From: Nitrospira sp.
GTDB taxonomy: Bacteria; Nitrospirota; Nitrospiria; Nitrospirales; Nitrospiraceae
Length of the DNA stretch: 64,000 nt
Assembly: GCA_022842445.1 (NCBI GenBank)
Contig: JALHPO010000001.1
Span: 231,134-295,133 of the forward strand
Direction of reading: 5' to 3'
Made by a program: the position numbers and the translations under genes. Below the pieces are notes generated by a model that saw nothing but the letters and a program-made list of their open reading frames with translations, searched no databases and had not been told where the DNA came from. The first letter of the stretch is position 1. Each line of letters opens with the position of its first letter. Shown here in pieces: positions 1-8,391 of the stretch.

Positions 1-196
1 GACTCCCGATACCGGCCCCGACATGGGTCGTGATATGTTCCGTAGCCCGGCCGAGCAGTCCTGCGAGAGGAACAATTGCCAGCCCCGATGTGATAAAAAT
101 AAGGAGCGGGTCGGCCTTCAGAAGTTCAAGGGCCACCGTCAGGGGGACGAACAGCAGAAACAGATCGAGCCAAGAGGAAAAGATTCGTCGCACCAC
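1..196 (-). CDS. Calcium/proton antiporter (CaCA/CAX family), N-terminal fragment
   Basis: The reverse strand reads from a GTG at 196 (or the adjacent GTG at 193) off the left edge. About 65 residues are visible: a basic start, a hydrophobic first helix, then a segment resembling the CAX/ChaA N-terminus, with PLAGLLGRATEHI followed by THVGAGIG. In the family this region reads roughly PLAGLxGEATEEL...GxxIGG and precedes the ion-binding repeat. Such antiporters expel Ca2+ or other cations across the inner membrane in exchange for protons. A weak AGG lies 5-8 bases upstream. The gene is divergent from the next one. The family call rests on a short stretch. Confidence 0.55.
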   Translation of the reverse strand, partial: MVRRIFSSWLDLFLLFVPLTVALELLKADPLLIFITSGLAIVPLAGLLGRATEHITTHVGAGIGS

Positions 197-236
197 GGAA
201 ACCTAACATGAGTACTATTCTTTGTCGATCATTGTC

Positions 237-908
237 ATGACACGATCCGGCGTCTTATTTTATCCGTTTCATCTATGTCATGAACGCACGTTGCAGTGGC
301 TGCTGGAGCGGTATGAGCAGGTGCACTTCCGGGACTATATGGCGATACAGCTCAGCCCGTTTTGCGGAACAACAGCCTTTCCAGAACGTATGGGAGATTC
401 CTTCCCGGACCTCCTGACAAGCAAGCGGCTGGTGCAGGGTTACAATGTCAGCGGACCACTCAATCCGGACGCCTGCGCGGCCGTCGATCGTGACCTGACC
501 GACTCGACCTGGCGCACGCTCTTTCATAGAGCCCTGGTGGAGAATCGACGATTCCAACGAGGTCTGTTCGATGGCGCAGACATCACAGGGCGTGACAACG
601 ATGGCATTGCCGAGCCGGCCTTGATAGTTCGCTTGAAGGATGTCTCCTTCGAGACGGCTCCCTTTACAGTAGCAGGCATCCAGGAACTCAGCCGGCGACG
701 GCCCATCGGCAAAGAAGCTGACGTCTTCGACTACGGCCTTGCCCTGCTGAAAACCTCAGCCTCACTAGTGCATACGATACAACTGGCTATAGCGGGACAG
801 CTTGCTGTGGCAACCGACTCGCGCGCCCATTTTACATTACTCACCCGGCTTGTAGAACGAACAGGCACCACCATCGAGAACAGGTCGGTTGAACAAGGCG
901 CGGCTTAA
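237..908 (+). CDS. Conserved hypothetical protein
   Basis: A soluble-looking protein of 223 residues from ATG 237; an in-frame TTG at 222 would add five residues. No signal peptide, membrane helix or known motif is visible. Residues 8-40 hold a hydrophobic/aromatic stretch and a charged helix. The C-terminal half is helical and ends in a charged tail. It is divergent from the antiporter fragment and stops 33 bases before clpS. Codon use looks normal for the window, so I treat it as real, but I do not recognise the family. The start is uncertain because no Shine-Dalgarno site precedes either codon. Confidence 0.6.
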   Translation: MTRSGVLFYPFHLCHERTLQWLLERYEQVHFRDYMAIQLSPFCGTTAFPERMGDSFPDLLTSKRLVQGYNVSGPLNPDACAAVDRDLTDSTWRTLFHRALVENRRFQRGLFDGADITGRDNDGIAEPALIVRLKDVSFETAPFTVAGIQELSRRRPIGKEADVFDYGLALLKTSASLVHTIQLAIAGQLAVATDSRAHFTLLTRLVERTGTTIENRSVEQGAA

Positions 909-933
909 CCATTACACTCAGGTCTGCTAGAAT
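905..933 (+). promoter_or_regulatory. Promoter for a possibly leaderless clpS mRNA
   Basis: A -35-like TTAACC (905-910), 17-base spacer and -10 TAGAAT (928-933) preceded by TG (extended -10). Only eight bases separate the -10 from the clpS ATG at 942, and no ribosome-binding site is visible, so transcription would start at or beside the start codon. The same TGCTAGAATTC core lies just before glgC. Confidence 0.45.
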
Positions 934-941
934 TCCTCTCC

Positions 942-1238
942 ATGCCTACGCCCTCGACGCCTCTCACTATCCCCAAGACGACCGAACGTATTCAGACCGG
1001 CGCCGGCACAGGATTCGAGTCCCGCGTGGTCGTTTTCAATTGCGATTGTCATACCTATCAACAAGTCATCGACCTGTTCTGCCGGTTCATTCCGGGCATG
1101 ACGTCGGCAAAGGCCTTCGAGCTGGCCTATCGAATCGATCACGAAGGAGAAGCCGTGGTCTATAACGGCTCACTCGAACAGGCCGAGGAGGTCGCGGCGA
1201 AACTGGCCGGAGGGGGACTCAAAGTCGTGGTGCAGTAG
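942..1238 (+). CDS. clpS: ClpS-like adaptor of the Clp protease
   Basis: A 98-residue protein with a flexible N-terminus (residues 1-25) and a ClpS fold from about 28 on. The core shows VVVFNCDCHTYQQVIDLF, then a helix rich in Ala/Phe, then GEAVVYNGSLEQAEEVAAKL and the closing strand GLKVVV. ClpS delivers N-degron substrates to ClpAP in the cytoplasm. The usual N-D pair after the first strand is here N-C-D. No clpA lies beside it, which is not rare for stand-alone ClpS genes. A leaderless promoter appears to drive it. Confidence 0.75.
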   Translation: MPTPSTPLTIPKTTERIQTGAGTGFESRVVVFNCDCHTYQQVIDLFCRFIPGMTSAKAFELAYRIDHEGEAVVYNGSLEQAEEVAAKLAGGGLKVVVQ

Positions 1239-1263
1239 CCAGGGGACAGCGGCGGGGAAACAA

Positions 1264-1632
1264 CTATTTGTGCTTGGCTCTTAGCTTTTTCTCTAGAGCG
1301 GCTTTGGCAGGTTTTCCAGCGGATTTCTTCGCCGGAGCTTTTGCCGGCTTCACGGGTTCGGCTTTCGGCAGTTTTGCCGGCTCCGGCTTGACTCCTTTGG
1401 CCGGTAACACAGCCTTGCCCTTTCCCTTGCCTCCCTTGGAAGGAGCCACAGGCATCATATAGACAGCGCTTCGGTTCACCTTGGCAAGCTGGTCCCCGCT
1501 CAGCACACGTACTTGGTAGAGCTCGAACAATTTACCAATGGCCTTCGTATCGCCTCGCCTGGCTGCATTGAGCAACTTGCGGCGTTGGTTCATTTCTTCT
1601 TCTTCAGTATGAGAAGCAGCGCGCCGTTCCAT
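1264..1632 (-). CDS. Hypothetical protein with Lys/Ala/Pro-rich tail
   Basis: A 122-residue protein starting at ATG 1632, with AAAGGA five bases upstream. Residues 14-60 form a helical segment resembling a short ankyrin/TPR-like helix pair (ARRGDTKAIGKLFELY). From about residue 65 the chain is a low-complexity tail of KPA/KPEPAK units ending in basic residues, like histone-H1-type or DNA/RNA-binding tails. It has no signal peptide. It converges with clpS, 25 bases apart. The function is unknown; nucleic-acid or ribosome association through the basic tail is only a guess. Confidence 0.6.
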   Translation of the reverse strand: MERRAASHTEEEEMNQRRKLLNAARRGDTKAIGKLFELYQVRVLSGDQLAKVNRSAVYMMPVAPSKGGKGKGKAVLPAKGVKPEPAKLPKAEPVKPAKAPAKKSAGKPAKAALEKKLRAKHK

Positions 1633-1905
1633 ATCTGTCCTTTATCTACCTTCCTAAGCGCCTAATGATACAACCGTGCAGGCGCCAATCAACACATGAT
1701 CAGCCACAAAATGGAGGGAGTATAGCAGAGTCAAGCCGGGATTTGGAACAATCCGGTTTTAGTTCATCTACTTCACGCCAGCATGTCTCAGAATTGCCCG
1801 AATAACGCATCTCGCATCTCGTGAAGCCCGCTTCGACTCAGCGAGGCGAGCGTGAAACGCAGGCCAGAAGGAGCATAGGGCCCATCCTTGTTTGCGAGAT
1901 ACGGC

Positions 1906-1936
1906 TCGACAGGCTCACCGTCCTGAGCATAGTCGA
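1906..1936. repeat. REP-like imperfect hairpin
   Basis: TCGAC-AGGCTCA (1906-1917) pairs imperfectly with TGAGC-AT-AGTCGA (1924-1936). Translated on the reverse strand it yields FDYAQDGEPVEP, a peptide I recognise as a frequent spurious product of a dispersed palindromic repeat in many environmental bacterial genomes. It lies in a 440-base intergenic stretch (1633-2072) with no supported gene. Confidence 0.55.
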
Positions 1937-2072
1937 AGGACGAGAGACGCTTGAGATTGCAGCACAAGCGCTCAGGAATACTGCGGGTCAGAGCGATATC
2001 TGCCATTGAGCCCCCTCAACTGCAGCGTGTATACTCCATTGCGGTTTCACACTGTCTACAGGAGAACACATC

Positions 2073-2747
2073 ATGGATCAGCACAAGCACAACCAACCGA
2101 CCGTAGCCGACGACGTAAACGCACGTGAATTGCTCCGCCGGGCGTTCGACAACACCGCCCGATGGCCCAAAGAGTTCAACGGCTTCACTGCCGACCTGAC
2201 CGTCAACATCAACGGAAAGGAGACCACCGGTCCCGTCCTCGTCAAGAGTCCGCGTGAAGTCTCCGTCCAACTCGGTGATGCCGAGACGCAAAAGTGGGCC
2301 CAGGAACAGCTCGGCATGATCGCCGTCCATCGTGGTCCGCGCAGCTTCGAAGAATCGGACGGAAAATACTCCTTGACGATGGAGGAGGATGGGCACCCCT
2401 TTGGCACCAAACTGATTATCCACGGCTCGAATTCGTTTTATCGGCTTAAAAACAACCGCATCACCCAAATCAATCGGACAATGGCCCATCCGGGCATGAC
2501 CCCGTTTGCCTTCACAATCAACGTTGAAGAGAGCGCCGTCACGCAGGATCAAAAAAACCTGACGACCCGATACACCGTCTACTACTACTCGCCCACTGAC
2601 GGCAAACTGAACAACGTGGAAAGCTTCACCGACACCCATACGCGCCTCGGCGCATCCGATCTGCCGGCGACTCGCCGGATCATTTCGTACGAAAACGGCA
2701 CCGTTACGGTGAAGAACCTGACCTTCACGAACCATCGTCTGTTGTAG
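2073..2747 (+). CDS. DUF3386 family protein
   Basis: A 224-residue soluble protein starting at ATG 2073 behind AGGAG. It resembles DUF3386, known mostly from cyanobacteria: an early helix ARELLRRAFDNTARWPKEF, a strand GFTADLTVNINGK, then alternating beta strands to the C-terminus with YTVYYYSPTDGKL near residue 180. There is no export signal. Only two bases separate it from the DUF5069 gene, so they are probably co-transcribed. The biochemical function of the family is unknown. The call rests on the N-terminal pattern and overall length. Confidence 0.65.
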   Translation: MDQHKHNQPTVADDVNARELLRRAFDNTARWPKEFNGFTADLTVNINGKETTGPVLVKSPREVSVQLGDAETQKWAQEQLGMIAVHRGPRSFEESDGKYSLTMEEDGHPFGTKLIIHGSNSFYRLKNNRITQINRTMAHPGMTPFAFTINVEESAVTQDQKNLTTRYTVYYYSPTDGKLNNVESFTDTHTRLGASDLPATRRIISYENGTVTVKNLTFTNHRLL

Positions 2748-2749
2748 CT

Positions 2750-3190
2750 ATGGACTTGAGAACCGGTTTCCCTCGCAGCATGAAAGTCACGCTGGAAGGC
2801 TACGTGCATCTGGCCCGCATGATTGATAAATGCCGCGCCGTGCTGGCCGGGACCGAGGGGGAATACATCTATCCCTGCCCGATGGATGAACGGCTGATGG
2901 AGTTTGCCGGCATCACCGCCGAACAATTCACCGCAGCCGTCAAGACCCACCCTACCGATGAAGGAGTGGCAGCGTGGTTTACACACACGGCAACACCGCA
3001 CAGGCCGGCTGAATTGGAAGAGTGGAATCAGAAGCTGCTGGCACGCGGACCGAGCTCTCCTGAGAGTGCGGCCAAGTTCAAAAAATACCGCGACGCCATC
3101 GACCCCTCCCGCACCGATCTAACTGCTTGGTCTGATCTTCAAGATTTGGAAGAGGGGCGGCCGGTTCCGTACCGGCTATCGCCCCGTTAG
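2750..3190 (+). CDS. DUF5069 family protein
   Basis: 146 residues, beginning MDLRTGFPRSMKVTLEGYVH, followed by LARMIDKCRAVLAG; this is the DUF5069 signature. A middle section contains a TAEQF helix and a WNQKLL helix. It is cytoplasmic, without membrane segments. It follows the DUF3386 gene after two bases, so translation is probably coupled. Its activity is unknown. The region after it (3191-3456) holds no gene that I can support. Confidence 0.7.
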   Translation: MDLRTGFPRSMKVTLEGYVHLARMIDKCRAVLAGTEGEYIYPCPMDERLMEFAGITAEQFTAAVKTHPTDEGVAAWFTHTATPHRPAELEEWNQKLLARGPSSPESAAKFKKYRDAIDPSRTDLTAWSDLQDLEEGRPVPYRLSPR

Positions 3191-3491
3191 AAGCGTCTGT
3201 CTCAAGAGACCGGCTCACCTCACGATCCACAACTCCCCCGGCCGCATTGGAACAACATGCGCCGCAACACAGCCCTCAACTCGCGAAACAGCCATCCGGA
3301 TCACCGTCAATGGAGATGACGGTAGAAATCCTTTAGAAATGGCGCTGTTCATCCGATAAGAACAAGACGAGCGACGGACTCCCCTGCCTATCGTAGCCGC
3401 TCAGACAACTGGGCATCCGGCAGGATCGTGAATACATTCTCAGGGAATTCGGCACGATGAAACGAGTGGTGGCCCAGAACTCCTACCGGGC

Positions 3492-4214
3492 ATGGTCCTG
3501 GTAAAGCCGGTGACGAATACCAACGGACTGTCTATCGTAGCGGCCGGAACTGCACTCGACGCAGCCATGATCGAACGGCTCCAGCGGACGGAGGTGACGT
3601 CGGTGTATGTGGAGGGTGATGCAGCGGATTCCGGCGGAAAAACTCTGATGGAACTGGAAGCCGAACTCGATCATCGATTCCGGCATGTCGCTCAAGACCC
3701 CATTCAGCAGATGATCCTCCGCGATATCCTGGTCAAAGGGCTGGCCTGTGGAAACTCGGGTGATGACATCATCCCACCTCTGTCAAAGCCTGCCTGGGAC
3801 ATGGTCGGGCTCGATGAGCATTCGCTGAACGAATGCATCGAGAGGGGAGATGATTTCGTCTTTATGAGCCGCCCGGATAGCATCGACGCCATCTGCCAGA
3901 CCATCATCAAACGTTTCGATCTGGTGATTCCGGACTTCTACGACCAGGACGACCGCCTTACGGGCTTCATCGACTCCGTTGACCGCCGCGGGAATAAGGA
4001 ACAGTTTCCGATCATGAGTCTCTCAATTGCCGTCGTCACCAACGAACGAGTCCCCATCGCCCATCCCGGCGATGTGAGCAAGATCGCCTCAGAACTGAAG
4101 AAACGAGCCAAGGCCTTGCAAGGAAGCGTGTATGTCAAAGACGCGCGCGGCCGGGGCATCAATGCATTCTCCGCGACCGCAGATTCCACAGCACAGCTGC
4201 CCGCCTGTGACTGA
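3492..4214 (+). CDS. Regulator-like protein, degenerate GGDEF-type C-terminus; N-terminus frameshifted
   Basis: The open frame from ATG 3492 gives 240 residues. Residues 1-45 (VLVKPVTNTNG...AAGT.LD...IERL...VYVEGD) match the N-terminal module common in HD-GYP/HDOD c-di-GMP proteins. Residues 155-220 resemble the end of a GGDEF domain (FPIMSLSIAVVTNE...SKIASELKKRAK) but lack the GGDEF loop, so cyclase activity is unlikely. The family usually starts about eleven residues earlier, with ELxPGM. Here that segment (ELLPGM) is in frame, but the matching start ATG at 3457 (MKRVVAQ) is one base out of frame. Either a one-base deletion near 3478-3481 or an assembly error broke the start. Confidence 0.6.
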   Translation: MVLVKPVTNTNGLSIVAAGTALDAAMIERLQRTEVTSVYVEGDAADSGGKTLMELEAELDHRFRHVAQDPIQQMILRDILVKGLACGNSGDDIIPPLSKPAWDMVGLDEHSLNECIERGDDFVFMSRPDSIDAICQTIIKRFDLVIPDFYDQDDRLTGFIDSVDRRGNKEQFPIMSLSIAVVTNERVPIAHPGDVSKIASELKKRAKALQGSVYVKDARGRGINAFSATADSTAQLPACD

Positions 4215-4550
4215 ATCAAAGGTCCCGGGAAATCCTTTCTTACGAGCACCCAAGAGCTTCCAAGTCATTTATCGGTGAAGCTCTGAGGAGCCTCCCAAAC
4301 GATTCTTTAGCCCACATTACTCATGACGGTTCGTCGCGAAATCGCTGAACTCCGGGAACTGACACCCTTCCCCGCGGCTGCGCGCGAGATCTGTCCCTAT
4401 CCGAACCGGGACAGGAACCGCGCTGAAGCGGAGCCTGTCCTCGGACAGTACGTCGAAAGTCCAAAGGGAGAGCCCGACGATCGCAGACCTGTCGCAGCAG
4501 GAGTATTCATGAACAATGCGGGTTAGGGTCCGAGCCTACTGTGTCAGTTC
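4215..4550. other. Intergenic stretch with a hairpin
   Basis: No convincing gene. A perfect seven-base inverted repeat CTGTCCC (4391-4397) / GGGACAG (4408-4414) forms a hairpin without a T-run. A 67-codon open frame at 4323-4526 runs through it but has no Shine-Dalgarno site and no recognisable pattern. Confidence 0.4.
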
Positions 4551-4997
4551 TTAATCGCCATCGAGCAAGAAGACAGACTTGATATAGACGCAACCATTTT
4601 TATGTTCGTACAGGACCTTTTTGAGGTATCTGTGATTAGGGGCGATGCCGGACGAGACATCGAACAAGCAAAGGCCCCTGGCACACCAGAGCAGTGGCCG
4701 CGCTTCTCGTGCCGGGAATCCTTTGCGTTCCTGCGACATCAACCACTGCTCGATGGCCCCCAAATTTGATTTTTCATTTACTTCGAGTTTGTCAGCGGTC
4801 GAATGTTCGACCACAACCTGGATGGGGCCAAGATAGGGCTTTTCTTTGTCCAGGCTGCCAAGCTGCCGAGTTGCCCAAGCTTGGGCAAGACGATCAACCA
4901 GCGGTTCAATCCCCGCATTCGTGCAATGATCCGTGGCCCTCACAGCCGATGGCGCTAGCACGAGAACAAACAGAGCGAATGCGTAAATTGTTTTCAT
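4551..4997 (-). CDS. Secreted hypothetical protein
   Basis: 148 residues from ATG 4997. Residues 1-21 form a Sec signal peptide (MKTIYAFALFVLVLAPSAVRA) with cleavage expected after the AVRA. The mature part has a helix, a central strand PIQVVVEHS, and four cysteines, two of them close together (WCARGLC), suggesting disulfides in the periplasm. It is a single-gene unit. I do not recognise the family. Confidence 0.6.
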   Translation of the reverse strand: MKTIYAFALFVLVLAPSAVRATDHCTNAGIEPLVDRLAQAWATRQLGSLDKEKPYLGPIQVVVEHSTADKLEVNEKSNLGAIEQWLMSQERKGFPAREARPLLWCARGLCLFDVSSGIAPNHRYLKKVLYEHKNGCVYIKSVFLLDGD

Positions 4998-5149
4998 TTT
5001 TTTCGTCTACCCTTTGTGTAGGCCCATAAGCTGATACCCGACAAGGATCTGCAAGGCTGCTTCAGCAAACTCCAGAGATGGCACACGTGTGATGGTAGGG
5101 GATCAGAGCCAGATGGTCAACTGGGGTTCGCCCATTTTTTCCTTCGGTG

Positions 5150-5776
5150 TTAGTAGGTAAGCGCCATATACTTGCCGAGGCAGGTCGGGCTCTCTGCCTG
5201 AGTCACCATGAAGTGGGCCACATCGGAACGGGAAATGGCACCCACCTTCATTCCGTTCACAAGATTGTACAATTCTCGATAGTGCCCTGTCATGGCGCCG
5301 TTGGTGAGCCGGCCCGGGCGCACAATTTCCCAGCGCGGATAGGAGCCGGCAATCAGGCGCTCCTGCTCAGTTTTGTCTGCATAGGCTGCCTTGAGAAGCA
5401 GAGTGAAGAAAATCCTCATGGGGAGCGAGTTATAACTCCAGCTGTCGCCCGCACCGAAACCGGTCAGCACGATAAGTGTCGCGGAGGAGCCGGTTTCTTG
5501 GAGCACCCGCAGTAAGATACGCGCAGAGTCGGAAAACAGCGTGGTGGGAAAGGGACTCTTCACACCGAGCGTCACCAGGATCGCGTCGGCCGCTTCCACG
5601 GCGGCCCTCACGTCGCTTGGATTTGTCGCACTCCCCTGCACCCTTCTCAGCTTGGCGTGGTCGGGCAGCGGAACGATCCGGCGGGACAAGGTCGTGACCT
5701 CATGTCCCTTCTGAAGCGCGAGACGTGTGCTCTCAAGCCCAATGCCGGCGGAAGCTCCAATAACGGTAATTTTCAT
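5150..5776 (-). CDS. NAD(P)-binding atypical SDR / NAD(P)H-binding oxidoreductase
   Basis: Starting at ATG 5776 (CAGGGA upstream) gives 208 residues beginning MKITVIGASAGIGLESTRLA, a Rossmann dinucleotide site of the GxSxGxG type used by atypical SDRs such as biliverdin-reductase-B/NmrA-like enzymes. Strand two ends in SRR, consistent with NADP(H) preference. Later segments (AILVTLGVKSPF, ATLIVLTGFGAGDS, WEIVRPGRLTNG) fit that fold. The substrate is unknown. A longer frame to 5836 is open, but its extra N-terminus is not family-like. It is cytoplasmic and lies downstream of the DsbA-like gene, same strand. Confidence 0.75.
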   Translation of the reverse strand: MKITVIGASAGIGLESTRLALQKGHEVTTLSRRIVPLPDHAKLRRVQGSATNPSDVRAAVEAADAILVTLGVKSPFPTTLFSDSARILLRVLQETGSSATLIVLTGFGAGDSWSYNSLPMRIFFTLLLKAAYADKTEQERLIAGSYPRWEIVRPGRLTNGAMTGHYRELYNLVNGMKVGAISRSDVAHFMVTQAESPTCLGKYMALTY

Positions 5777-5952
5777 ATTCCCTGCTTTCCGTGCACGCGA
5801 CGTAGCACCGTTTGGCTGCCCCGTCGTAGGCGGCATTTCTTCTGATGCGGCACATGCTCAGCCGATTCGCCAGGAATCGTGACGTACGACTGGTGAGTCA
5901 GTCGAGAAATACATCGAAATCGTCGATTTACTGGTGCCTTTCCAACCATCCA

Positions 5953-6726
5953 TCATCTTCCTTGTCCCGCCCGGACAATCAATTCTTTGAGCCCATTCAA
6001 ATCCAGCATCCCGGGCACCAGTTCATTCCCGACGATGAAGCCGGGTGTCCCCGAGATACCAAGATCCTGTGCAAGCGCCCGATTCTTCTCGATGACAGCC
6101 TGCCACTGGGGATTGGCCATGTCCGCTTCAAGGCGTTTTGCGTCGAGGCCGACGCCGACCGCGATCTTCAAAATTTCTTCCTTGGTCATGTCGGCGTGAG
6201 ATGCGAACAGCGCTTCGTGGAAGGCTTGATGCTTGCCTTGCGCCTGGGACGCGAGCGCGGCCTTGGCCGCGAGCTCCGATGGTTCGCCCAGAATGGGAAA
6301 GTCCTTGTAGACCACCCGCACCCGCGGATCGTCCTTCTGGAGATCCGTCACAGCCTGAGCCGCCTTCTTACAATAGCCACAGCGGTAGTCGTAAAACTCG
6401 ACCAGGGTGATTTCGCCTCTGAGATTCCCGCTCACCGGTGACGCCGGATCGTGAAGCAATTCCTGCTGCTTCGTTGCAAGGTTGGATTTTTGACGTTCCT
6501 GCAACTCTGCCTGGCGTTTAGTTTCCATCGCCTGCAGTGATTGCATGATTACTTCCGGGTGGGTACGGATGTAGCGTTCAATCGCGGCATCAGTGAGGTC
6601 TTGCGAGACGGCCGGGATATTCTTCGTCTCATTGGCCGCGGTTGAACAACCGGATACAACCAGGGCCAGAACGGCACAGACATTCAACGAAAACGGAAAA
6701 CGGTTCCAGACATCGTGACTATTCAT
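5953..6726 (-). CDS. DsbA/ScsC-like thiol-disulfide oxidoreductase, lipoprotein
   Basis: 257 residues. The signal peptide ends in a lipobox VVSGC, with Cys27 the likely lipidated residue, so it is membrane-anchored in the periplasm. Residues 45-92 form a charged helical extension (IERYIRTHPEVI) like the oligomerising N-terminus of ScsC/BdbD-type proteins. The thioredoxin fold follows, with active site CGYC at 116-119 and the cis-proline loop SGTPGFIVG near 225. It probably catalyses disulfide formation or isomerisation of exported proteins. That fits a window rich in cysteine-containing exported proteins, but no partner gene is adjacent. Confidence 0.85.
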   Translation of the reverse strand: MNSHDVWNRFPFSLNVCAVLALVVSGCSTAANETKNIPAVSQDLTDAAIERYIRTHPEVIMQSLQAMETKRQAELQERQKSNLATKQQELLHDPASPVSGNLRGEITLVEFYDYRCGYCKKAAQAVTDLQKDDPRVRVVYKDFPILGEPSELAAKAALASQAQGKHQAFHEALFASHADMTKEEILKIAVGVGLDAKRLEADMANPQWQAVIEKNRALAQDLGISGTPGFIVGNELVPGMLDLNGLKELIVRAGQGR

Positions 6727-7160
6727 AGATAAGATTCCTATGCAGTGAGAGGGTCAAGACACCACCTTGCCTTTTTCAACGCCTATGAGATGCCCACGCT
6801 GCGACGCGGACCATTTTCAGCCGGTTTGCAGGCTCCGTCAAGCTACCTCTGAGGGAATCGGCATCCCCTACGCATGACATGCTTTACGAGGTACCTCGGC
6901 GCCCGGCACCCAAGCCATTTCACTCTCTCACAACCTACATCACCATTTACGAACCGGGCTCGCCTTTTTCCGTCTTTCGCACCAAATCGGGCCAATCAGA
7001 AGCGCTGAAAACTTGGTAGGCCTTTGATTTTCCTTCATATTGCATTTGGCACGTTTCTGGAAGAGAGGATGGGGAGCACCGGTCACAGCGGACATCCTGC
7101 ATGTCCCGTATCCAATACGTTGCCGGTGACACACATCACGAGGAAAGGAGGTGGCAGGCC
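6727..7160. other. Long 5' regions, no supported gene
   Basis: A divergent intergenic region between the DsbA-like gene (leftward) and the small membrane protein (rightward). Two overlapping short leftward frames (6940-7134) lack start signals and coding character. The leftward leader of the DsbA-like gene is about 100 bases or more and contains GCAAACC..GAAA..GGT, which loosely recalls GEMM/c-di-GMP riboswitches, but the remaining conserved parts are absent. Confidence 0.35.
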
Positions 7161-7253
7161 ATGGATTTATTGATTATCGGGATAATGGCAGCGTCCGTCA
7201 TATTGGTCGTCGTCCATAATGCGCTAATCGCATTAGATTCGGACAGCGAATAG
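7161..7253 (+). CDS. Single-pass small membrane protein (30 aa)
   Basis: ATG 7161 follows a strong GGAGG (7147-7151) at nine-base spacing. The product begins MDLLIIGIMAASVILVVVHN and ends ALIALDSDSE before TAG at 7251. One hydrophobic helix spans residues 3-18 and the tail is acidic. Very small subunit-like or regulatory membrane proteins have this shape. Nothing close on the same strand tells its partner. The strong ribosome-binding site and clean membrane helix support expression, but such a short frame could still be chance. Confidence 0.5.
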   Translation: MDLLIIGIMAASVILVVVHNALIALDSDSE

Positions 7254-7430
7254 TCCAACGGATAATACGATCCTGGCACAAGAGCGGCTCGCCCCTGAAC
7301 AGAATCTGGACACATCCAACCGGAACATGGGCTGGGGAAACAGCAATCTGGAGTCTGTGCGCAATAGTCCTTTTGGTCTTCCGCTGGGCCGAAAGGTTGA
7401 TTCTACCCTAACCTCTTCAGTCGTTTCGGA

Positions 7431-8162
7431 TCATGACTGTGGGCCCAAGACCTCTCGCCAGATAATAGCCAGATCCTGGAGCGCTTTGCCTCCATCGCCC
7501 ACATAAACCGAACCATGCATTGTCGCCAGTCGTTTCGGCTGTAGCGCCGCCAGCCGTTGCAGCGTCGCATCCGTCAAGGTGCAATAGGGCATATAATTCG
7601 CCAACGGACCCTGCTGATACTCCACCAATGTCTTCCGACATCGGCCGATCACGTCCGACTCCGTCGTCGGTTCCACGTCCCCGTCTTGATGAAGAAGATC
7701 GGAGCACAGGAGCGTTCGTTCCGTCTCCTCGAACAGCAACCCCGCCTCCCAACAATGAGGCACATGCGGCGTCGCCAGAAAGCGGAAGCGGTAGGTCCCC
7801 GTCTGAAGCACCTCCCCATCCGTCATCCCCTTGGCAGGACGAAGCGCGAGACAATCGTCCACGCTCACCAACTTGCCCACAACACTGCACACCGCCTGGG
7901 ACTGCGGAGCCAATTGTTGCCACTCCGGCAAGGTCGCACATTCGTCCGACTCAAAATGGCTGAACCCGATCCAACGTAATGCCCGCAGATCGATCAGCGA
8001 TGTCACGGCTGCTTTGACCTCAGAAAACAGGGCCCTGGGGCCCGTATGAAATAACAGCGGCTCGTCGTCGCGCACCAAAAACTGGCTGAACTGAAGATTG
8101 AACGGTTTGATGAAAGTCGTGATTCGGAACAGGTCCGGGGCTATTTCAGTAATCTGCGGCAT
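7431..8162 (-). CDS. Metallo-beta-lactamase-fold di-iron protein (ODP/flavodiiron-like)
   Basis: 243 residues. The N-terminal beta sandwich ([19 protein letters not shown]) leads to HFESD at about residue 69, the H-x-E-x-D iron-binding motif of flavodiiron proteins and ODP oxygen sensors rather than the HxHxDH of hydrolases. Later ligands are likely in [11 protein letters not shown] (near 133), [10 protein letters not shown] (near 153) and a C-terminal MHGS. No flavodoxin domain is present, so it resembles the stand-alone ODP class, which binds O2 or peroxide at a di-iron site. It lies just downstream of the HDOD-GAF gene on the same strand, hinting at a signalling pair; that is inference. 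Confidence 0.75.
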   Translation of the reverse strand: MPQITEIAPDLFRITTFIKPFNLQFSQFLVRDDEPLLFHTGPRALFSEVKAAVTSLIDLRALRWIGFSHFESDECATLPEWQQLAPQSQAVCSVVGKLVSVDDCLALRPAKGMTDGEVLQTGTYRFRFLATPHVPHCWEAGLLFEETERTLLCSDLLHQDGDVEPTTESDVIGRCRKTLVEYQQGPLANYMPYCTLTDATLQRLAALQPKRLATMHGSVYVGDGGKALQDLAIIWREVLGPQS

Positions 8163-8199
8163 AGAGCCTCCCCTACAAATGGGAAAGGCCGATCATACG

Positions 8200-8269
8200 C
8201 ACCACCGGTCCGCGGCGCAATCCAGGCAGGCGTTAGGAGGCAGGACCCCCTTGAGGTCTGCCGGTGGTG
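8200..8269. repeat. Nested inverted repeat between two signalling genes
   Basis: CACCACCGG (8200-8208) is perfectly complementary to CCGGTGGTG (8261-8269). Inside, GGCAGGACC pairs with GGTCTGCC with one bulge. The structure sits in the 229-base gap between the HDOD-GAF gene and the di-iron protein gene. It has no T-run, so it may act as an RNA structure or processing site rather than a simple terminator. Confidence 0.4.
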
Positions 8270-8391
8270 ACACAAGCGGAGCCGGTCGAAATAAGGAGGT
8301 TGTCCGCGGGAGCAGGTTGATGAAAACAGGGGCCGCGTGCGGAGACGATCGGATTGCAGGAACCGACCGCTTTCGGCTTGTGAATGAACGG

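Noticed and set aside
1788..2006. 72-codon leftward frame with the FDYAQDGEPVEP peptide
   Set aside because: The peptide is a translation of a dispersed palindromic repeat, not a protein.
4323..4526. 67-codon frame
   Set aside because: No ribosome-binding site; it runs through a hairpin, and the peptide shows no family pattern.
6740..6900. Possible c-di-GMP (GEMM) riboswitch upstream of the DsbA-like gene
   Set aside because: Only GCAAACC..GAAA..GGT fits; the second conserved helix and the GGTAGC tetraloop receptor are not in the right order.
7417..7941. 174-codon leftward frame opposite/alternate to the di-iron protein
   Set aside because: It overlaps the real gene in another frame and has a Gly/Arg-rich, unnatural composition.
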